DNA of 62,649 nucleotides, from IMG/VR virus record IMGVR_UViG_3300034101_000324, positions 1 to 62,649 of that record; one strand, written 5' to 3'. Position 1 is the stretch's first letter. Every line of letters starts with the position of its first letter. Under the pieces are notes generated by a model. The model worked only from the letters and a program-made list of their open reading frames with translations. It did no database searches and was not told the origin of the DNA. A program made the translations under genes and the position numbers. Origin of the DNA: a virus. Shown one piece after another: positions 22,176 to 29,825 of this stretch.

Positions 22176-22841
22176 ATGGCATATCCTACTGTTGACAAGC
22201 CGTATGGCTTGAAGCCGATCAATCTGATCGGCGGGCAGGTGTTTGCCGGTTCAACTCGCCAGCGTCGTATTGCTTCCGGTGCCGCAAGCATCGGTTACGG
22301 CGACCCGGTTCTGTTGACCACCAGCGGCACCATTACTGTCTCCACGGAAACGACTGCTCCCCCCGATGCTGGCTTTGCTGGCGTGTTTCTGGGCTGCTCG
22401 TTTGTGTCCACCGTGACGGGTCAGCCGACCTACTCGCAGGCTTGGATTTCGGGTACGGCGGTGAAGTCTGGTACGTACATTACGGCGTATGTGGCTGACG
22501 ATCCGAACACCCTGTTCAAGGTTGTCGGTGTGACGGCTTCGCTTGTGGTTTCGACCACGGGCGGTTTCGTGTATGAGGATGTTGGTACCAACGTCGAGTT
22601 GGTTGCCAATACGCTTAACACGACAACTAATGACTCGCAGCAAGGCGTTCGTGTTGGTTCCGTGGCGACGACTCGTTCACTGCCAATGCGTATCGTCGAT
22701 GTGGTCGAAGACACGGCGTTTGTTTCGAGCGGAACTACCTACTACCCCGAAGTCATTGTTAAGTTCAATGCCCCGTATACCACGGGTGTTTCGGGTGTCG
22801 TCGTTGGTGGTCACGCTTACAACACCCCGCTCGGCATTTAA
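22176..22841 (+). CDS. Probable capsid decoration/stabilising protein
   Basis: A 221-aa Gly/Thr/Val-rich protein predicted to be nearly all beta-strand (GYGDPVLLTTSGTITVSTET). It is immediately upstream of the major capsid gene with a 16-nt spacer. Small beta-rich proteins in this position commonly decorate the capsid surface. There is no lysine-rich tail or signal peptide. Assignment is by composition and context. Confidence 0.62.
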   Translation: MAYPTVDKPYGLKPINLIGGQVFAGSTRQRRIASGAASIGYGDPVLLTTSGTITVSTETTAPPDAGFAGVFLGCSFVSTVTGQPTYSQAWISGTAVKSGTYITAYVADDPNTLFKVVGVTASLVVSTTGGFVYEDVGTNVELVANTLNTTTNDSQQGVRVGSVATTRSLPMRIVDVVEDTAFVSSGTTYYPEVIVKFNAPYTTGVSGVVVGGHAYNTPLGI

Positions 22842-22857
22842 TAGGGAGTTCTAAGAC

Positions 22858-23766
22858 ATGGCTATTTCACGCGCACAATTACTTAAGGAACTCCTGCCGG
22901 GCTTGAATGCCCTGTTCGGCCTTGAGTACAAGACCTATGGCGAAGAGCACAAAGAGATCTACGAAACTGAGACCTCTGAGCGTTCTTTTGAAGAAGAGAC
23001 GAAGCTGAGCGGATTCTCCGCTGCCCCGGTTAAGGCCGAAGGTGCCGCCATTGCGTATGACAACGCGCAGGAAGCTTGGACGGCTCGTTACAACCACGAG
23101 ACCATCGCTCTCGGCTTCTCCATCACGGAAGAAGCGGTTGAAGACAACCTGTACGATTCGCTTTCCAAGCGATATACCAAGGCGCTTGCTCGCGCCATGG
23201 CGTACACGAAGCAGGTCAAGGCGGCGTCTGTTCTGAACAATGGCTTCTCGTCCAGCTACGCTGGTGGCGACGGTCAGGCTCTGTTCAGCGCAAACCACCC
23301 GCTTGTCTCGGGCGGTGTCAACAGCAACCGTTTGACGGCCTCGGATCTCAACGAAACCTCGTTGGAAGCGGCTGTCATTCAGATTGCTGGTTGGACGGAC
23401 GAGCGTGGTCTCTTGATTGCGGCGAAGCCCGGTAAGCTCATCGTTCCCCCGGCTTTGATGTTCACTGCCAAGCGCCTCCTCGACACGGAACTCCGTGTTG
23501 CGACCGCTGACAACGACATCAACGCTCTCAAGGCGATGGGTTCGATTCCGGGTGGCTACACCGTGAACCACTTCTTGACCGACACGAACGCTTGGTTCTT
23601 GACGACCGACGTTCCGAACGGCATGAAGCACTTCGTCCGTACCCCGCTGCAAAACAGCATGGACGGCGACTTCGACACGGGCAACGTGCGGTATAAGAGC
23701 CGCGAGCGTTACTCGTTCGGTTGGTCGGATCCGCTGGGCATGTTTGCCTCGCCGGGTTCGTCCTGA
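22858..23766 (+). CDS. Major capsid protein
   Basis: A 302-aa probable HK97-fold coat protein, resembling the Mu gpT-type head subunits. It has an N-terminal helix rich in acidic residues (LEYKTYGEEHKEIYETE), an ALFSANHPLVSGG segment, a spine-helix-like central part and a C-terminal FGWSDPLGMFASPG. Codon use is even and GC-rich third positions are common, as in a highly expressed gene. It is followed by the strongest terminator in the late block, which would set its high transcript level relative to downstream genes. Confidence 0.87.
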   Translation: MAISRAQLLKELLPGLNALFGLEYKTYGEEHKEIYETETSERSFEEETKLSGFSAAPVKAEGAAIAYDNAQEAWTARYNHETIALGFSITEEAVEDNLYDSLSKRYTKALARAMAYTKQVKAASVLNNGFSSSYAGGDGQALFSANHPLVSGGVNSNRLTASDLNETSLEAAVIQIAGWTDERGLLIAAKPGKLIVPPALMFTAKRLLDTELRVATADNDINALKAMGSIPGGYTVNHFLTDTNAWFLTTDVPNGMKHFVRTPLQNSMDGDFDTGNVRYKSRERYSFGWSDPLGMFASPGSS

Positions 23767-23794
23767 TAGCTTTCTCCTGTAGAGGGTAAGCACT

Positions 23795-23836
23795 GAGGGG
23801 TTACAAGTTCCTAGAGGCTTGTAGCCCCTCTTTTTT
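23795..23836 (+). terminator. Strong intrinsic terminator after capsid gene
   Basis: A 13-position stem pairs 23795-23807 (GAGGGGTTACAAG) with 23818-23830 (CTTGTAGCCCCTC) with one G-U/mismatch position, followed by TTTTTT (23831-23836). It should reduce transcription beyond the capsid gene. Confidence 0.92.
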
Positions 23837-23866
23837 AGTGATATACAGTCGTTCATCGGGAAAAAT

Positions 23867-23911
23867 TGCTTATCAGACAGCCCCGACTGACGACATGCAG
23901 ACTGATAAGCA
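23867..23911. promoter_or_regulatory. 10-bp inverted repeat after capsid terminator
   Basis: TGCTTATCAG (23867-23876) and CTGATAAGCA (23902-23911) are perfect inverse copies separated by 25 nt. It sits between the terminator and the next gene, in a place where an RNA-processing hairpin or operator would control the genes downstream. Confidence 0.6.
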
Positions 23912-23934
23912 CAACTCGCATGTGAGGATTTGAA

Positions 23935-24168
23935 ATGGCACGTACAACTTTTAGCGGCCCGGTTGCTTCCGACAATGGTTTTATTGGCGTTATTGCTTCC
24001 GACTCTGCCGTTGTTACTAACCTTCTTTGCACGACTCTGACGATTGGCAGCACCAAGCTGACCACGGGTTCAGTATCGGGCACGGTATCGGTTCAGGCCG
24101 GTCGCATCCCGGTTCTCATCGGCAGCACGACGCTCTACATCGGTCTGTACGCCAGTCTCGTCCCGTAA
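23935..24168 (+). CDS. Small beta-rich virion-type protein, 77 aa
   Basis: A 77-aa Ser/Thr/Gly/Val-rich protein with alternating hydrophobic residues (TTLTIGSTKLTTGSVSGTVS), predicted beta. It follows the capsid gene and resembles small surface or decoration proteins of aquatic phages in composition. No family recognised. The start at 23935 follows GAGGATTTGAA. Confidence 0.65.
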   Translation: MARTTFSGPVASDNGFIGVIASDSAVVTNLLCTTLTIGSTKLTTGSVSGTVSVQAGRIPVLIGSTTLYIGLYASLVP

Positions 24169-24217
24169 GATTTCGTGGGGGGCGTAAGCCCCCTTCATCC
24201 ATTACAGGAGACGGAGA

Positions 24218-24523
24218 ATGGGTATGCAAACAGATGTCTTAGCCAGTAAAGTCGCTGTGGCTGCTGGCAATCTATTGGATCAAAATAGCCTTGTAATTGG
24301 ACGTTCTCGCGTAAAAGCGATTTATATCGTCCCTGATTCGGGTGCTGGCACGGTGACTTTTCGTGACGGTGGCGCAAGTGGCCCGGTCAAAATCGCGGTT
24401 GATACGAAAGCAAGTTCTACCGCACCGGATTACATCCTGATGCCGGGTGAAGGACTGCTCTTCCAAACGAGCGTCTACATCGTTCCGTCAGCCGTAATCT
24501 CGACGATGGTCATTTATGGCTAA
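24218..24523 (+). CDS. Small beta-rich virion-type protein, 101 aa
   Basis: A 101-aa protein predicted to be a small beta-sandwich (VKAIYIVPDSGAGTVTFRDG ... YILMPGEGLLFQTSVYI). It is probably a minor structural protein by position. The start follows AGGAGACGGAGA. A GC-rich hairpin (GGGGGC-GTAA-GCCCCC, 24177-24192) lies in the 49-nt gap before it, without a clear U tract. It overlaps the next gene by 8 bp. Confidence 0.65.
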   Translation: MGMQTDVLASKVAVAAGNLLDQNSLVIGRSRVKAIYIVPDSGAGTVTFRDGGASGPVKIAVDTKASSTAPDYILMPGEGLLFQTSVYIVPSAVISTMVIYG

Positions 24524-24770
24524 GTCACCGGCTTGGCAACGTAAGGAAGGCAAAAACCCCGCTGGCGGTTTAAATGCTAAAGGCAGGGCTTCCTACAACC
24601 GGGCTAACCCCGGCAAGCCGGGACTCAAGGCTCCGCAGCCTGAAGGCGGTTCTCGTAAGAAATCCTTCTGTGCCCGGATGTCTGGGATGAAGAAGAAACT
24701 GACGAGCGCCAAGACTGCGAATGACCCGAACTCCCGTATCAACAAGTCCTTACGTGCATGGAAGTGCTGA
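24516..24770 (+). CDS. Basic SPAWxRKEGKNP-type protein, 84 aa
   Basis: An 84-aa strongly basic protein. The start SPAWQRKEGKNPAGGLNAKG and the later KKSFCARMSGM belong to a recurring phage protein type of unknown function that I recall as DUF6321-like (recollection, not checked). The charge suggests DNA or RNA contact, possibly packaged with the genome. It overlaps the preceding gene by 8 bp. Confidence 0.68.
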   Translation: MAKSPAWQRKEGKNPAGGLNAKGRASYNRANPGKPGLKAPQPEGGSRKKSFCARMSGMKKKLTSAKTANDPNSRINKSLRAWKC

Positions 24771-24773
24771 GTC

Positions 24774-25010
24774 ATGGAAATGCTTGTTTGGAACATGGTT
24801 CTGACGGGAATCGTGGCAGTTTTAGGTTTTGTGGTTAAGGAAAAGTTTGCCGAGCTACAAAGACTCGGCATTCTGCTAAATAGGACTCGGGAAGAGGTTG
24901 CGCGTGACCACATCACCCGCGCTGAAGTCCGAGAAGATATGCGTCAACTGATTGACAGATTGGAGAAGTTGGATCAGAAAATTGACCAACTGATTAAAAA
25001 TGCCAAGTAA
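24774..25010 (+). CDS. Membrane-anchored coiled-coil protein, 78 aa
   Basis: A 78-aa protein with one N-terminal membrane helix (residues about 4-22, VWNMVLTGIVAVLGFVV) and a charged coiled-coil C-terminus (MRQLIDRLEKLDQKIDQLI). The layout resembles XhlA-type holin accessory proteins or small spanins, but it lies far from the lysozyme gene. Role uncertain. Confidence 0.62.
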   Translation: MEMLVWNMVLTGIVAVLGFVVKEKFAELQRLGILLNRTREEVARDHITRAEVREDMRQLIDRLEKLDQKIDQLIKNAK

Positions 25011-25149
25011 ATCAGGTAAACAGCATCGTTTGATGGCAGCGGTGGCTAATAACAAAGCCTTCGCTAAAAAGGTCGGCGTCCCGCAGTCCGTGGGGCGTGA
25101 ATACGTTAAGGCCGACAAAGGCCGTAAATTTAAAGGTAAATCCAAATGA
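25000..25149 (+). CDS. 49-aa basic protein
   Basis: ATG 25000 to TGA 25147-25149. The sequence begins MPSKSGKQHRLMAAVANNKA and ends GRKFKGKSK. It overlaps the preceding gene by 11 bp and the next by 4 bp (ATGA). It is one of a run of small basic proteins in this region, probably associated with the packaged DNA or virion (inference). Confidence 0.66.
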   Translation: MPSKSGKQHRLMAAVANNKAFAKKVGVPQSVGREYVKADKGRKFKGKSK

Positions 25150-25364
25150 AAGAGTCCAAGGGAATGATGAAGAAGGAAGTGGCTTTCATGAAGAAGAAAG
25201 GCGCTCCGAAGTCCATGATCCGCCACGAAATGAAAGAGGCGGGCATGAAGAAGGGCGGTATGGCTAAGTCTGGCGGTTCGTTCCGCAAGGCCGCTGATGG
25301 CGTTGCCAGCAAGGGCAAGACCAAGGCGAAGATGGTCAAGATGAACAAGGGCGGGTACTGCTAA
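25146..25364 (+). CDS. Small Lys/Gly/Met-rich protein with RADG-like tail, 72 aa
   Basis: A 72-aa very basic protein (KGMMKKEVAFMKKKGAPKSM). Residues 46-64 (FRKAADGVASKGKTKAKMV) match a motif repeated in the next two genes. No enzyme motif. It probably binds DNA or another virion component. Four-base overlap upstream; the last base of its stop is the first base of the next start. Confidence 0.68.
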   Translation: MKESKGMMKKEVAFMKKKGAPKSMIRHEMKEAGMKKGGMAKSGGSFRKAADGVASKGKTKAKMVKMNKGGYC

Positions 25365-25729
25365 TGAGCAGCGGACCAAAAACCAGAGGGTCATACGGTC
25401 CCACTAGTCCCCGTGGTCAGGCTGCGGCTCAAAAGCAGGCTGCTGCTATGCAGGCTGTCAAAGACCAAGACATGACCAAGAAAATGCGCGATGCTTACGA
25501 GAACTTCCAAAAGAGCCCCGAGGCCGACACTATCGGTATGAATAAAGGCGGTATGCCTGATCTTACCGGTGACGGTAAGGTAACTCGTGCTGATGTCCTC
25601 AAAGGGCGTGGCGTGTTTAAGCATGGCGGTAGCGTTAAGAAAATGGCTGGCGGTGGTATGGCCTCTTCTGTTTCTAAGCGTGCTGACGGTATCGCCAAGA
25701 AAGGCAAGACCCGCTGCAAAATGGTGTAA
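25364..25729 (+). CDS. Basic protein with EF-hand-like loop and RADG tail, 121 aa
   Basis: A 121-aa basic protein. Residues about 66-78 (DLTGDGKVTRADV) match a Ca2+-binding EF-hand/dockerin loop. The C-terminus, SVSKRADGIAKKGKTRCKMV, is the clearest copy of the shared tail seen in three consecutive genes. A repeated KHGG/AGGGM element precedes it. Function unknown; a virion-associated role is likely from its neighbours. Confidence 0.68.
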   Translation: MSSGPKTRGSYGPTSPRGQAAAQKQAAAMQAVKDQDMTKKMRDAYENFQKSPEADTIGMNKGGMPDLTGDGKVTRADVLKGRGVFKHGGSVKKMAGGGMASSVSKRADGIAKKGKTRCKMV

Positions 25730-25731
25730 CT

Positions 25732-26769
25732 ATGAAGCGCCGTAGACGTTTCGCTGAAGGGGACTTGGTCGAAGAGGGGTTGGGGGCTTTTGACTCTGAC
25801 ACCGCTAGTTATGCCCGTCGTGCGCCGCAGAATCGCACGATTGACGATATGTCGTTCAGCGAAGCGTTTAAAGCCAAGCGTAAAGAGCTTGGCGAAGGCA
25901 AGACCTTTACTTGGCGCGGTGAGAAGTACACGACTTCTACCAAGAAGCCTGAAGCAAAAGTTGAGTCTAAACCCGCTACCACTAAGCCTGCTCCCAAGGC
26001 TGTTACTAAACCGCTTACTCCAAAGCAAGAAAAAACAGTTGGGCGACAGATTGATAAATCTGTTTCAAGATTGCCGTCTTTGCCCGGTGATAGAGCCACG
26101 GATTATGGAGGCGCAGATAAACCAGAGGATCGGCAAAGACTTAAAGACAGCGCCATTGGTGTTATAGAAAAAGGCATGAAAGCGGCGAATGTCCCGCTGC
26201 ATTACCGTGCTTTTGCGGGCACCATGTTAGGCAGCAAAGGTAAAATTACGGAAGATTATTTAACTAAAGACGAATTAGCTAAGTTAAAAAGCCGTACTGA
26301 AAAAGCCGCATCTGAAGGCAAATCTAGTATTGATTACGGTAAAAATAAAGAAAATATCAATCCCGTATTAAACGAAGATGCTCAATTCGGCAGAGAAAAA
26401 GATATCGAACTTACTTTCGGTAGGGCCGGATTTAAGAAAGATAAGGACAAAACTGTTCTTAGAGATAAATACGAATTTAATAATCCCGAACGTAGAAAAG
26501 AATTAGACCGCCTTAAAGAAGTTAGAAAAAAAGGTGGTAAGTCTGCTGTCGTAAAAGACGTAGCGGAAAAAACATTAAAGGATTACAAAAAAGAAGGATT
26601 CAAAACCGCTTTTAACAGACTTCCTAGCCGTCTTGGTAATGCTTTTATCGGCGAAGATGGCCGTGAAGTCGAGATTGCCATGCGCCGTGGTGGTCGCGTT
26701 AAAGAAGAACGTGTTCGCGGCTACGGCATTGCTCAGAAAGGCCGTGGCCGTGGGAGATTCGTACGATGA
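25732..26769 (+). CDS. Basic virion-region protein, 345 aa
   Basis: A 345-aa Lys-rich protein. Residues about 60-110 are Lys/Pro/Thr-rich and probably disordered. Residues about 110-330 are helical and very basic, with several Lys-Glu clusters. The end (RGYGIAQKGRGRGRFVR) is a divergent version of the RADG tail. A+T content and AAA/GAA codon use rise between about 26050 and 26620, compared with its neighbours. It could be a DNA-condensing or internal protein; there is no recognised family. Confidence 0.65.
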   Translation: MKRRRRFAEGDLVEEGLGAFDSDTASYARRAPQNRTIDDMSFSEAFKAKRKELGEGKTFTWRGEKYTTSTKKPEAKVESKPATTKPAPKAVTKPLTPKQEKTVGRQIDKSVSRLPSLPGDRATDYGGADKPEDRQRLKDSAIGVIEKGMKAANVPLHYRAFAGTMLGSKGKITEDYLTKDELAKLKSRTEKAASEGKSSIDYGKNKENINPVLNEDAQFGREKDIELTFGRAGFKKDKDKTVLRDKYEFNNPERRKELDRLKEVRKKGGKSAVVKDVAEKTLKDYKKEGFKTAFNRLPSRLGNAFIGEDGREVEIAMRRGGRVKEERVRGYGIAQKGRGRGRFVR

Positions 26770-27062
26770 TGGCTTCTCGTGGCATGGGTGCGATTAGCCC
26801 GAAAAAGATCCCCCGTGCAAAGCGCCGTGGGGATAATAAGCCTGTTATTGGCACAGACAAACCAATCAAGACTTTCAGCAAGGGCGGAGAGTCCAAGGTC
26901 AATCAGGCTGGTAACTACACCAAGCCCGGTATGCGTAAGAAGTTATTTGAGTCCATCAAGGCTTCGGCAACGCAAGGTACCGGTGCAGGCCAGTGGTCGG
27001 CTCGCAAGGCGCAGTTGTTAGCCAAGCGGTACAAGGAGAAGGGCGGTGGATACCGGGACTGA
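26766..27062 (+). CDS. Small basic GQWSARKAQLLAK-type protein, 98 aa
   Basis: A 98-aa basic protein. The C-terminal half (GNYTKPGMRKKLFESIKASA then GAGQWSARKAQLLAKRYK, ending KGGGYRD) is a conserved element seen in many phages of aquatic bacteria, always small and of unknown function. It overlaps both neighbours (4 bp upstream, 17 bp downstream). A DNA- or lipid-associated virion role is possible. Confidence 0.7.
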   Translation: MMASRGMGAISPKKIPRAKRRGDNKPVIGTDKPIKTFSKGGESKVNQAGNYTKPGMRKKLFESIKASATQGTGAGQWSARKAQLLAKRYKEKGGGYRD

Positions 27063-27459
27063 CATTGAACTTTTCAAAGCGCAGGTTCAGGCCGAACTCA
27101 ATCGGCTTGAGGCCAAGGCGTCTGCTAAGACTGTTGCTGGTAAGGCTATCGGCAAGGATGGTCTCAAGTACATTACAGCCATCGTCGTGATCGGTGTCGT
27201 CTCTAGCCTCTTTTTGGATAACGACAAGATTGCTGCCGTGATGGGGCTGCTTGGTGCGTCTCTGACTGCTTTGATCTCTATGCTTAACGGCATTGCAGGT
27301 ACGGTCGAGAAGGAAGAGAAGCCCGAGTACGCGGTCATCAAGGAACTCATCGCCAAGTTGGATCGGCTGGATCGCAAGGAAATGCCCATGAGGGTCGATG
27401 TCGAGGGCGACCACGTGGTTGTCACCAAGGGTGACGATGTGGTGAAGGCAAGCCGATGA
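27046..27459 (+). CDS. Two-helix membrane protein, holin-like
   Basis: A 137-aa protein. Hydrophobic segments at residues about 44-62 (YITAIVVIGVVSSLFL) and 66-85 (IAAVMGLLGASLTALISML) are flanked by charged coiled-coil ends. Size and topology are holin-like, but the lysis genes proper are at 36.2-37.2 kb, so it may be a structural or accessory membrane protein. The ATG at 27046 lies inside the end of the previous gene. Confidence 0.6.
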   Translation: MDTGTDIELFKAQVQAELNRLEAKASAKTVAGKAIGKDGLKYITAIVVIGVVSSLFLDNDKIAAVMGLLGASLTALISMLNGIAGTVEKEEKPEYAVIKELIAKLDRLDRKEMPMRVDVEGDHVVVTKGDDVVKASR

Positions 27460-27701
27460 AGTCCCCGCAGCAATCCTTAAAGGCTTGGGGCGACCAGAAG
27501 TGGAGAACGAAGAGTGGTAAACGATCTTCTGACACGGGCGAAAGGTATCTTCCAGAGGCTGCGATTAAAGCTCTCAGCCCTGCTGAGTACGCCCGAACCA
27601 CTGCCGCCAAGCGCCGAGGAAAAGCCCAAGGCAAGCAGTTCGTCGCGCAGCCCAAGGGTATATCGCAAAAAACCCGTGCGTATCGTCAAAAAGGTAAGTA
27701 A
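27456..27701 (+). CDS. Small basic protein KSPQQSLKAW-type, 81 aa
   Basis: An 81-aa basic protein (WRTKSGKRSSDTGERYLPEA; GKQFVAQPKGISQKTRAYR). The pattern recurs in many phage genomes beside head-tail adaptor genes, with no known function. It overlaps the preceding stop by ATGA and stops just before the adaptor gene. An overlapping +1 frame (27514-27705) is judged a shadow. Confidence 0.68.
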   Translation: MKSPQQSLKAWGDQKWRTKSGKRSSDTGERYLPEAAIKALSPAEYARTTAAKRRGKAQGKQFVAQPKGISQKTRAYRQKGK

Positions 27702-28427
27702 ATGACCTACAAGACTACAGCAACGACGGACTTCAACCTTGATCTCAACACGATCATCGAAGAATCTTTTGAGCGTTGTGGTGCTGAGTTGCGGACGGGT
27801 TACGACTTCCGTACCGCCAAGCGCAGTCTTGGTCTATTGCTCATGGACTGGGCAAACCGTGGTATTAACCTCTGGACGCTGGAGACCGGTACCCAAACTC
27901 TGACGTACAACGTAGGTACGTATGACTTGCCGGTAGATACGGTTGACCTGCTTGACCATGTAATCCGTACTGGGTCTGGCACGACTCAGCAAGACATCAA
28001 CATTTCTCGTATCTCGTCCAGCACCTACGTGTCGATTCCGAACAAGAATGCGACGGGTCGCCCGATCCAGATCTGGATTAACCGACGTACAGGTGCTACG
28101 GATGCGGCTAATACGATTATTTACCCGCAGTTCACAGTGTGGCCGAAGCCAGACAATACGACGACTTGGACGCTGTTCTATACCCGTCTGGTGCGTATGA
28201 CTGATCCCGGTACGGGTGTGAACGGTCAGGACATCCCGTTCCGTGCATTACCTTGCATGGTGGCAGGTTTGGCCTACATGATGTCGATGAAGATTCCCGG
28301 CGCTATGGAGCGTACGGCTATGTTAAAAGCCCAGTATGACGAGGCTTGGGATCTGATGGCGGGTGAAGACCGTGAAAAGGCGGCAGTGCGGTTTGTGCCA
28401 CGTGAGAGCTTCTTGGGTGGATACTAA
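27702..28427 (+). CDS. Head-tail adaptor (tail tube A / gp4-like)
   Basis: A 241-aa protein resembling podovirus head-completion or tail-tubular A proteins that seat under the portal. It has a helical start (DLNTIIEESFERCGAELRTG), then LLLMDWANRGINLWTLETGT, a beta-rich central section and a helical C-terminus. Such proteins extend the DNA channel. ATG 27702 follows GGTAAGTAA. Confidence 0.78.
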   Translation: MTYKTTATTDFNLDLNTIIEESFERCGAELRTGYDFRTAKRSLGLLLMDWANRGINLWTLETGTQTLTYNVGTYDLPVDTVDLLDHVIRTGSGTTQQDINISRISSSTYVSIPNKNATGRPIQIWINRRTGATDAANTIIYPQFTVWPKPDNTTTWTLFYTRLVRMTDPGTGVNGQDIPFRALPCMVAGLAYMMSMKIPGAMERTAMLKAQYDEAWDLMAGEDREKAAVRFVPRESFLGGY

Positions 28428-28801
28428 TGCCAAACAGGTTTGCAAGTGGCAAGCACGCGATTGCGGAGTGCGACCGGTGTGGATTCCGGTTCAAACTTCG
28501 CCAGTTGAAGTCTTTGGTGATCAAGACCAAGAATGTAAATATCTTGGTCTGTCCGGAGTGTTGGGAGCCTGATCAGCCGCAGTTGTCGCTGGGTCTGTAC
28601 CCGGTTGATGACCCGCAGGCGTTGAGGAACCCAAGACCAGATTTGAGCTACTTTGAGGTTGGCAATGACGGTGCCACCGGTAGTCGTGAGATACAATGGG
28701 GCTGGGCACCGGTTGGCGGGGCCAGAGCAGATGACGCAGGATTGACCCCGAACGATCTTGCACCGATTGGACAGATTGGCACGGTCACGGTAGTGACCTA
28801 G
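28427..28801 (+). CDS. Zinc-ribbon virion-region protein, 124 aa
   Basis: A 124-aa protein with a four-Cys zinc ribbon, C15-x2-C18 and C42-x2-C45 (ECDRCGFRF; LVCPECWEPD), followed by a Pro/Asp-rich and disordered C-terminal half. The two parts recur together in phages just after adaptor genes. Role unknown; perhaps a structural plug or a contact with the adaptor ring. Confidence 0.7.
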   Translation: MPNRFASGKHAIAECDRCGFRFKLRQLKSLVIKTKNVNILVCPECWEPDQPQLSLGLYPVDDPQALRNPRPDLSYFEVGNDGATGSREIQWGWAPVGGARADDAGLTPNDLAPIGQIGTVTVVT

Positions 28802-28810
28802 GAGACTGAA

Positions 28811-28993
28811 ATGAGCGTTAAAGATATGCTGAAGGCGCACATGAAGAAGGGTAAGGGTGCCCACCCTGATCCGGCTGTCAAAAAGATGCGTGCTGGTGGT
28901 AAGACCAACAGCGAGATGAAGAAGTACGGTCGTGGTATGGCGAAGGTGATGAACCAACGCAGCCCGATGCGCGGCTCCAGCGGCCCGAGGTAA
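28811..28993 (+). CDS. 60-aa basic GGKTNSEMKKYGRGMAK-type protein
   Basis: A 60-aa basic protein, starting MSVKDMLKAHMKKGKG, with the segment GGKTNSEMKKYGRGMAKVMN common in phage structural regions. No known function; likely a minor virion component. Preceded by TAGGAGACTGAA. Confidence 0.68.
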   Translation: MSVKDMLKAHMKKGKGAHPDPAVKKMRAGGKTNSEMKKYGRGMAKVMNQRSPMRGSSGPR

Positions 28994-28998
28994 TTGCC

Positions 28999-29190
28999 AT
29001 GAAAGATATGGGCAAGATCCAAAAGAACACCGAATCGACGGGGCGTAATGGCTACCCGGAGAAGGATGTGAATAAGGGCGTCACCCACATGGACATGAAG
29101 GGTGCTGGTGCTGCGACCAAGGGTAAGAAGTTCGTATCGCAGATCAACCTTGAAACCAACATGAAGTACAGGTCTGGCTGGTCGCCGTGA
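28999..29190 (+). CDS. 63-aa hypothetical protein
   Basis: A 63-aa basic, low-complexity protein of unknown function, 5 nt after the previous gene. The C-terminus (GKKFVSQINLETNMKYRSGW) is predicted beta. It overlaps the next gene as GTGA. Confidence 0.62.
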   Translation: MKDMGKIQKNTESTGRNGYPEKDVNKGVTHMDMKGAGAATKGKKFVSQINLETNMKYRSGWSP

Positions 29191-29825
29191 ACTACACGCA
29201 GCTTTCACAACTGATTCAGGACTATTGTGAGTCCACGGAGCAAAGCTTCGTGGCTAATATCCCGACTTTTGTGCAGCTTGCTGAAGAGCGGATTTATAAC
29301 TCCGTTCAGATCCCAGCTATCCGTAAGAATGTGACTGGTACGGCTACCATCAATTACCAGTATCTTGAATTGCCGACCGACTGGCTTTCTACGTTCTCGC
29401 TAGCAGTGATTGACCCGACAACGGGTGAGTACGAATACCTGCTGAATAAGGATGTGAACTACATTCGTGCGGCATATCCGCCTCCCAACTCGTACGGCAA
29501 GCCAGCGTATTACGCGATATTTGACGATACAACTATGTTGCTAGGCCCAACTCCTGACAATACGTATTCAATGGAGTTGCACTACTACTATTACCCAGCG
29601 TCGATTGTGAACGTGAATACCACGTGGCTCGGTAATAATTTTGAGTCTGTCCTGCTTTATGGCTCGTTGCGCGAAGCCTACACTTACTTGAAGGGGGAGC
29701 AGGACATGATGCAATACTACGAGCAAAAGTATCAGGAAGCGTTGGCTCTCCTCAAACGCCTTGGCGACGGTTTGGATCGTCAGGATGCGTACCGTTCCGG
29801 CCAAGCTAGGGTTGCAGTGACATGA
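29187..29825 (+). CDS. Second adaptor / tail connector protein
   Basis: A 212-aa protein resembling phage adaptor proteins. It opens with a helix (LSQLIQDYCESTEQSFVANI), then LAEERIYNSVQIPAIRKNVT, a beta-rich middle with PTDWLS, and a C-terminal helix pair. It probably builds the ring between the 27702-28427 adaptor and the tail. The start is GTG at 29187, overlapping the previous stop. Confidence 0.75.
   Translation: MNYTQLSQLIQDYCESTEQSFVANIPTFVQLAEERIYNSVQIPAIRKNVTGTATINYQYLELPTDWLSTFSLAVIDPTTGEYEYLLNKDVNYIRAAYPPPNSYGKPAYYAIFDDTTMLLGPTPDNTYSMELHYYYYPASIVNVNTTWLGNNFESVLLYGSLREAYTYLKGEQDMMQYYEQKYQEALALLKRLGDGLDRQDAYRSGQARVAVT

Noticed and set aside
22879-23856. 325-aa frame antisense to the major capsid gene
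   Set aside because: A shadow created by the GC-rich third positions of the capsid gene; Arg/Val-rich, and it includes the terminator.
24177-24192. Hairpin GGGGGC-GTAA-GCCCCC as a terminator
   Set aside because: It is not followed by a T tract, and the next gene's ribosome site starts shortly after. Only noted under the gene.
27514-27705. 63-aa +1 frame inside gene 27456-27701
   Set aside because: A GTGG-type ribosome site is arguable, but it lies entirely within a gene type that recurs in phages; kept as a shadow.
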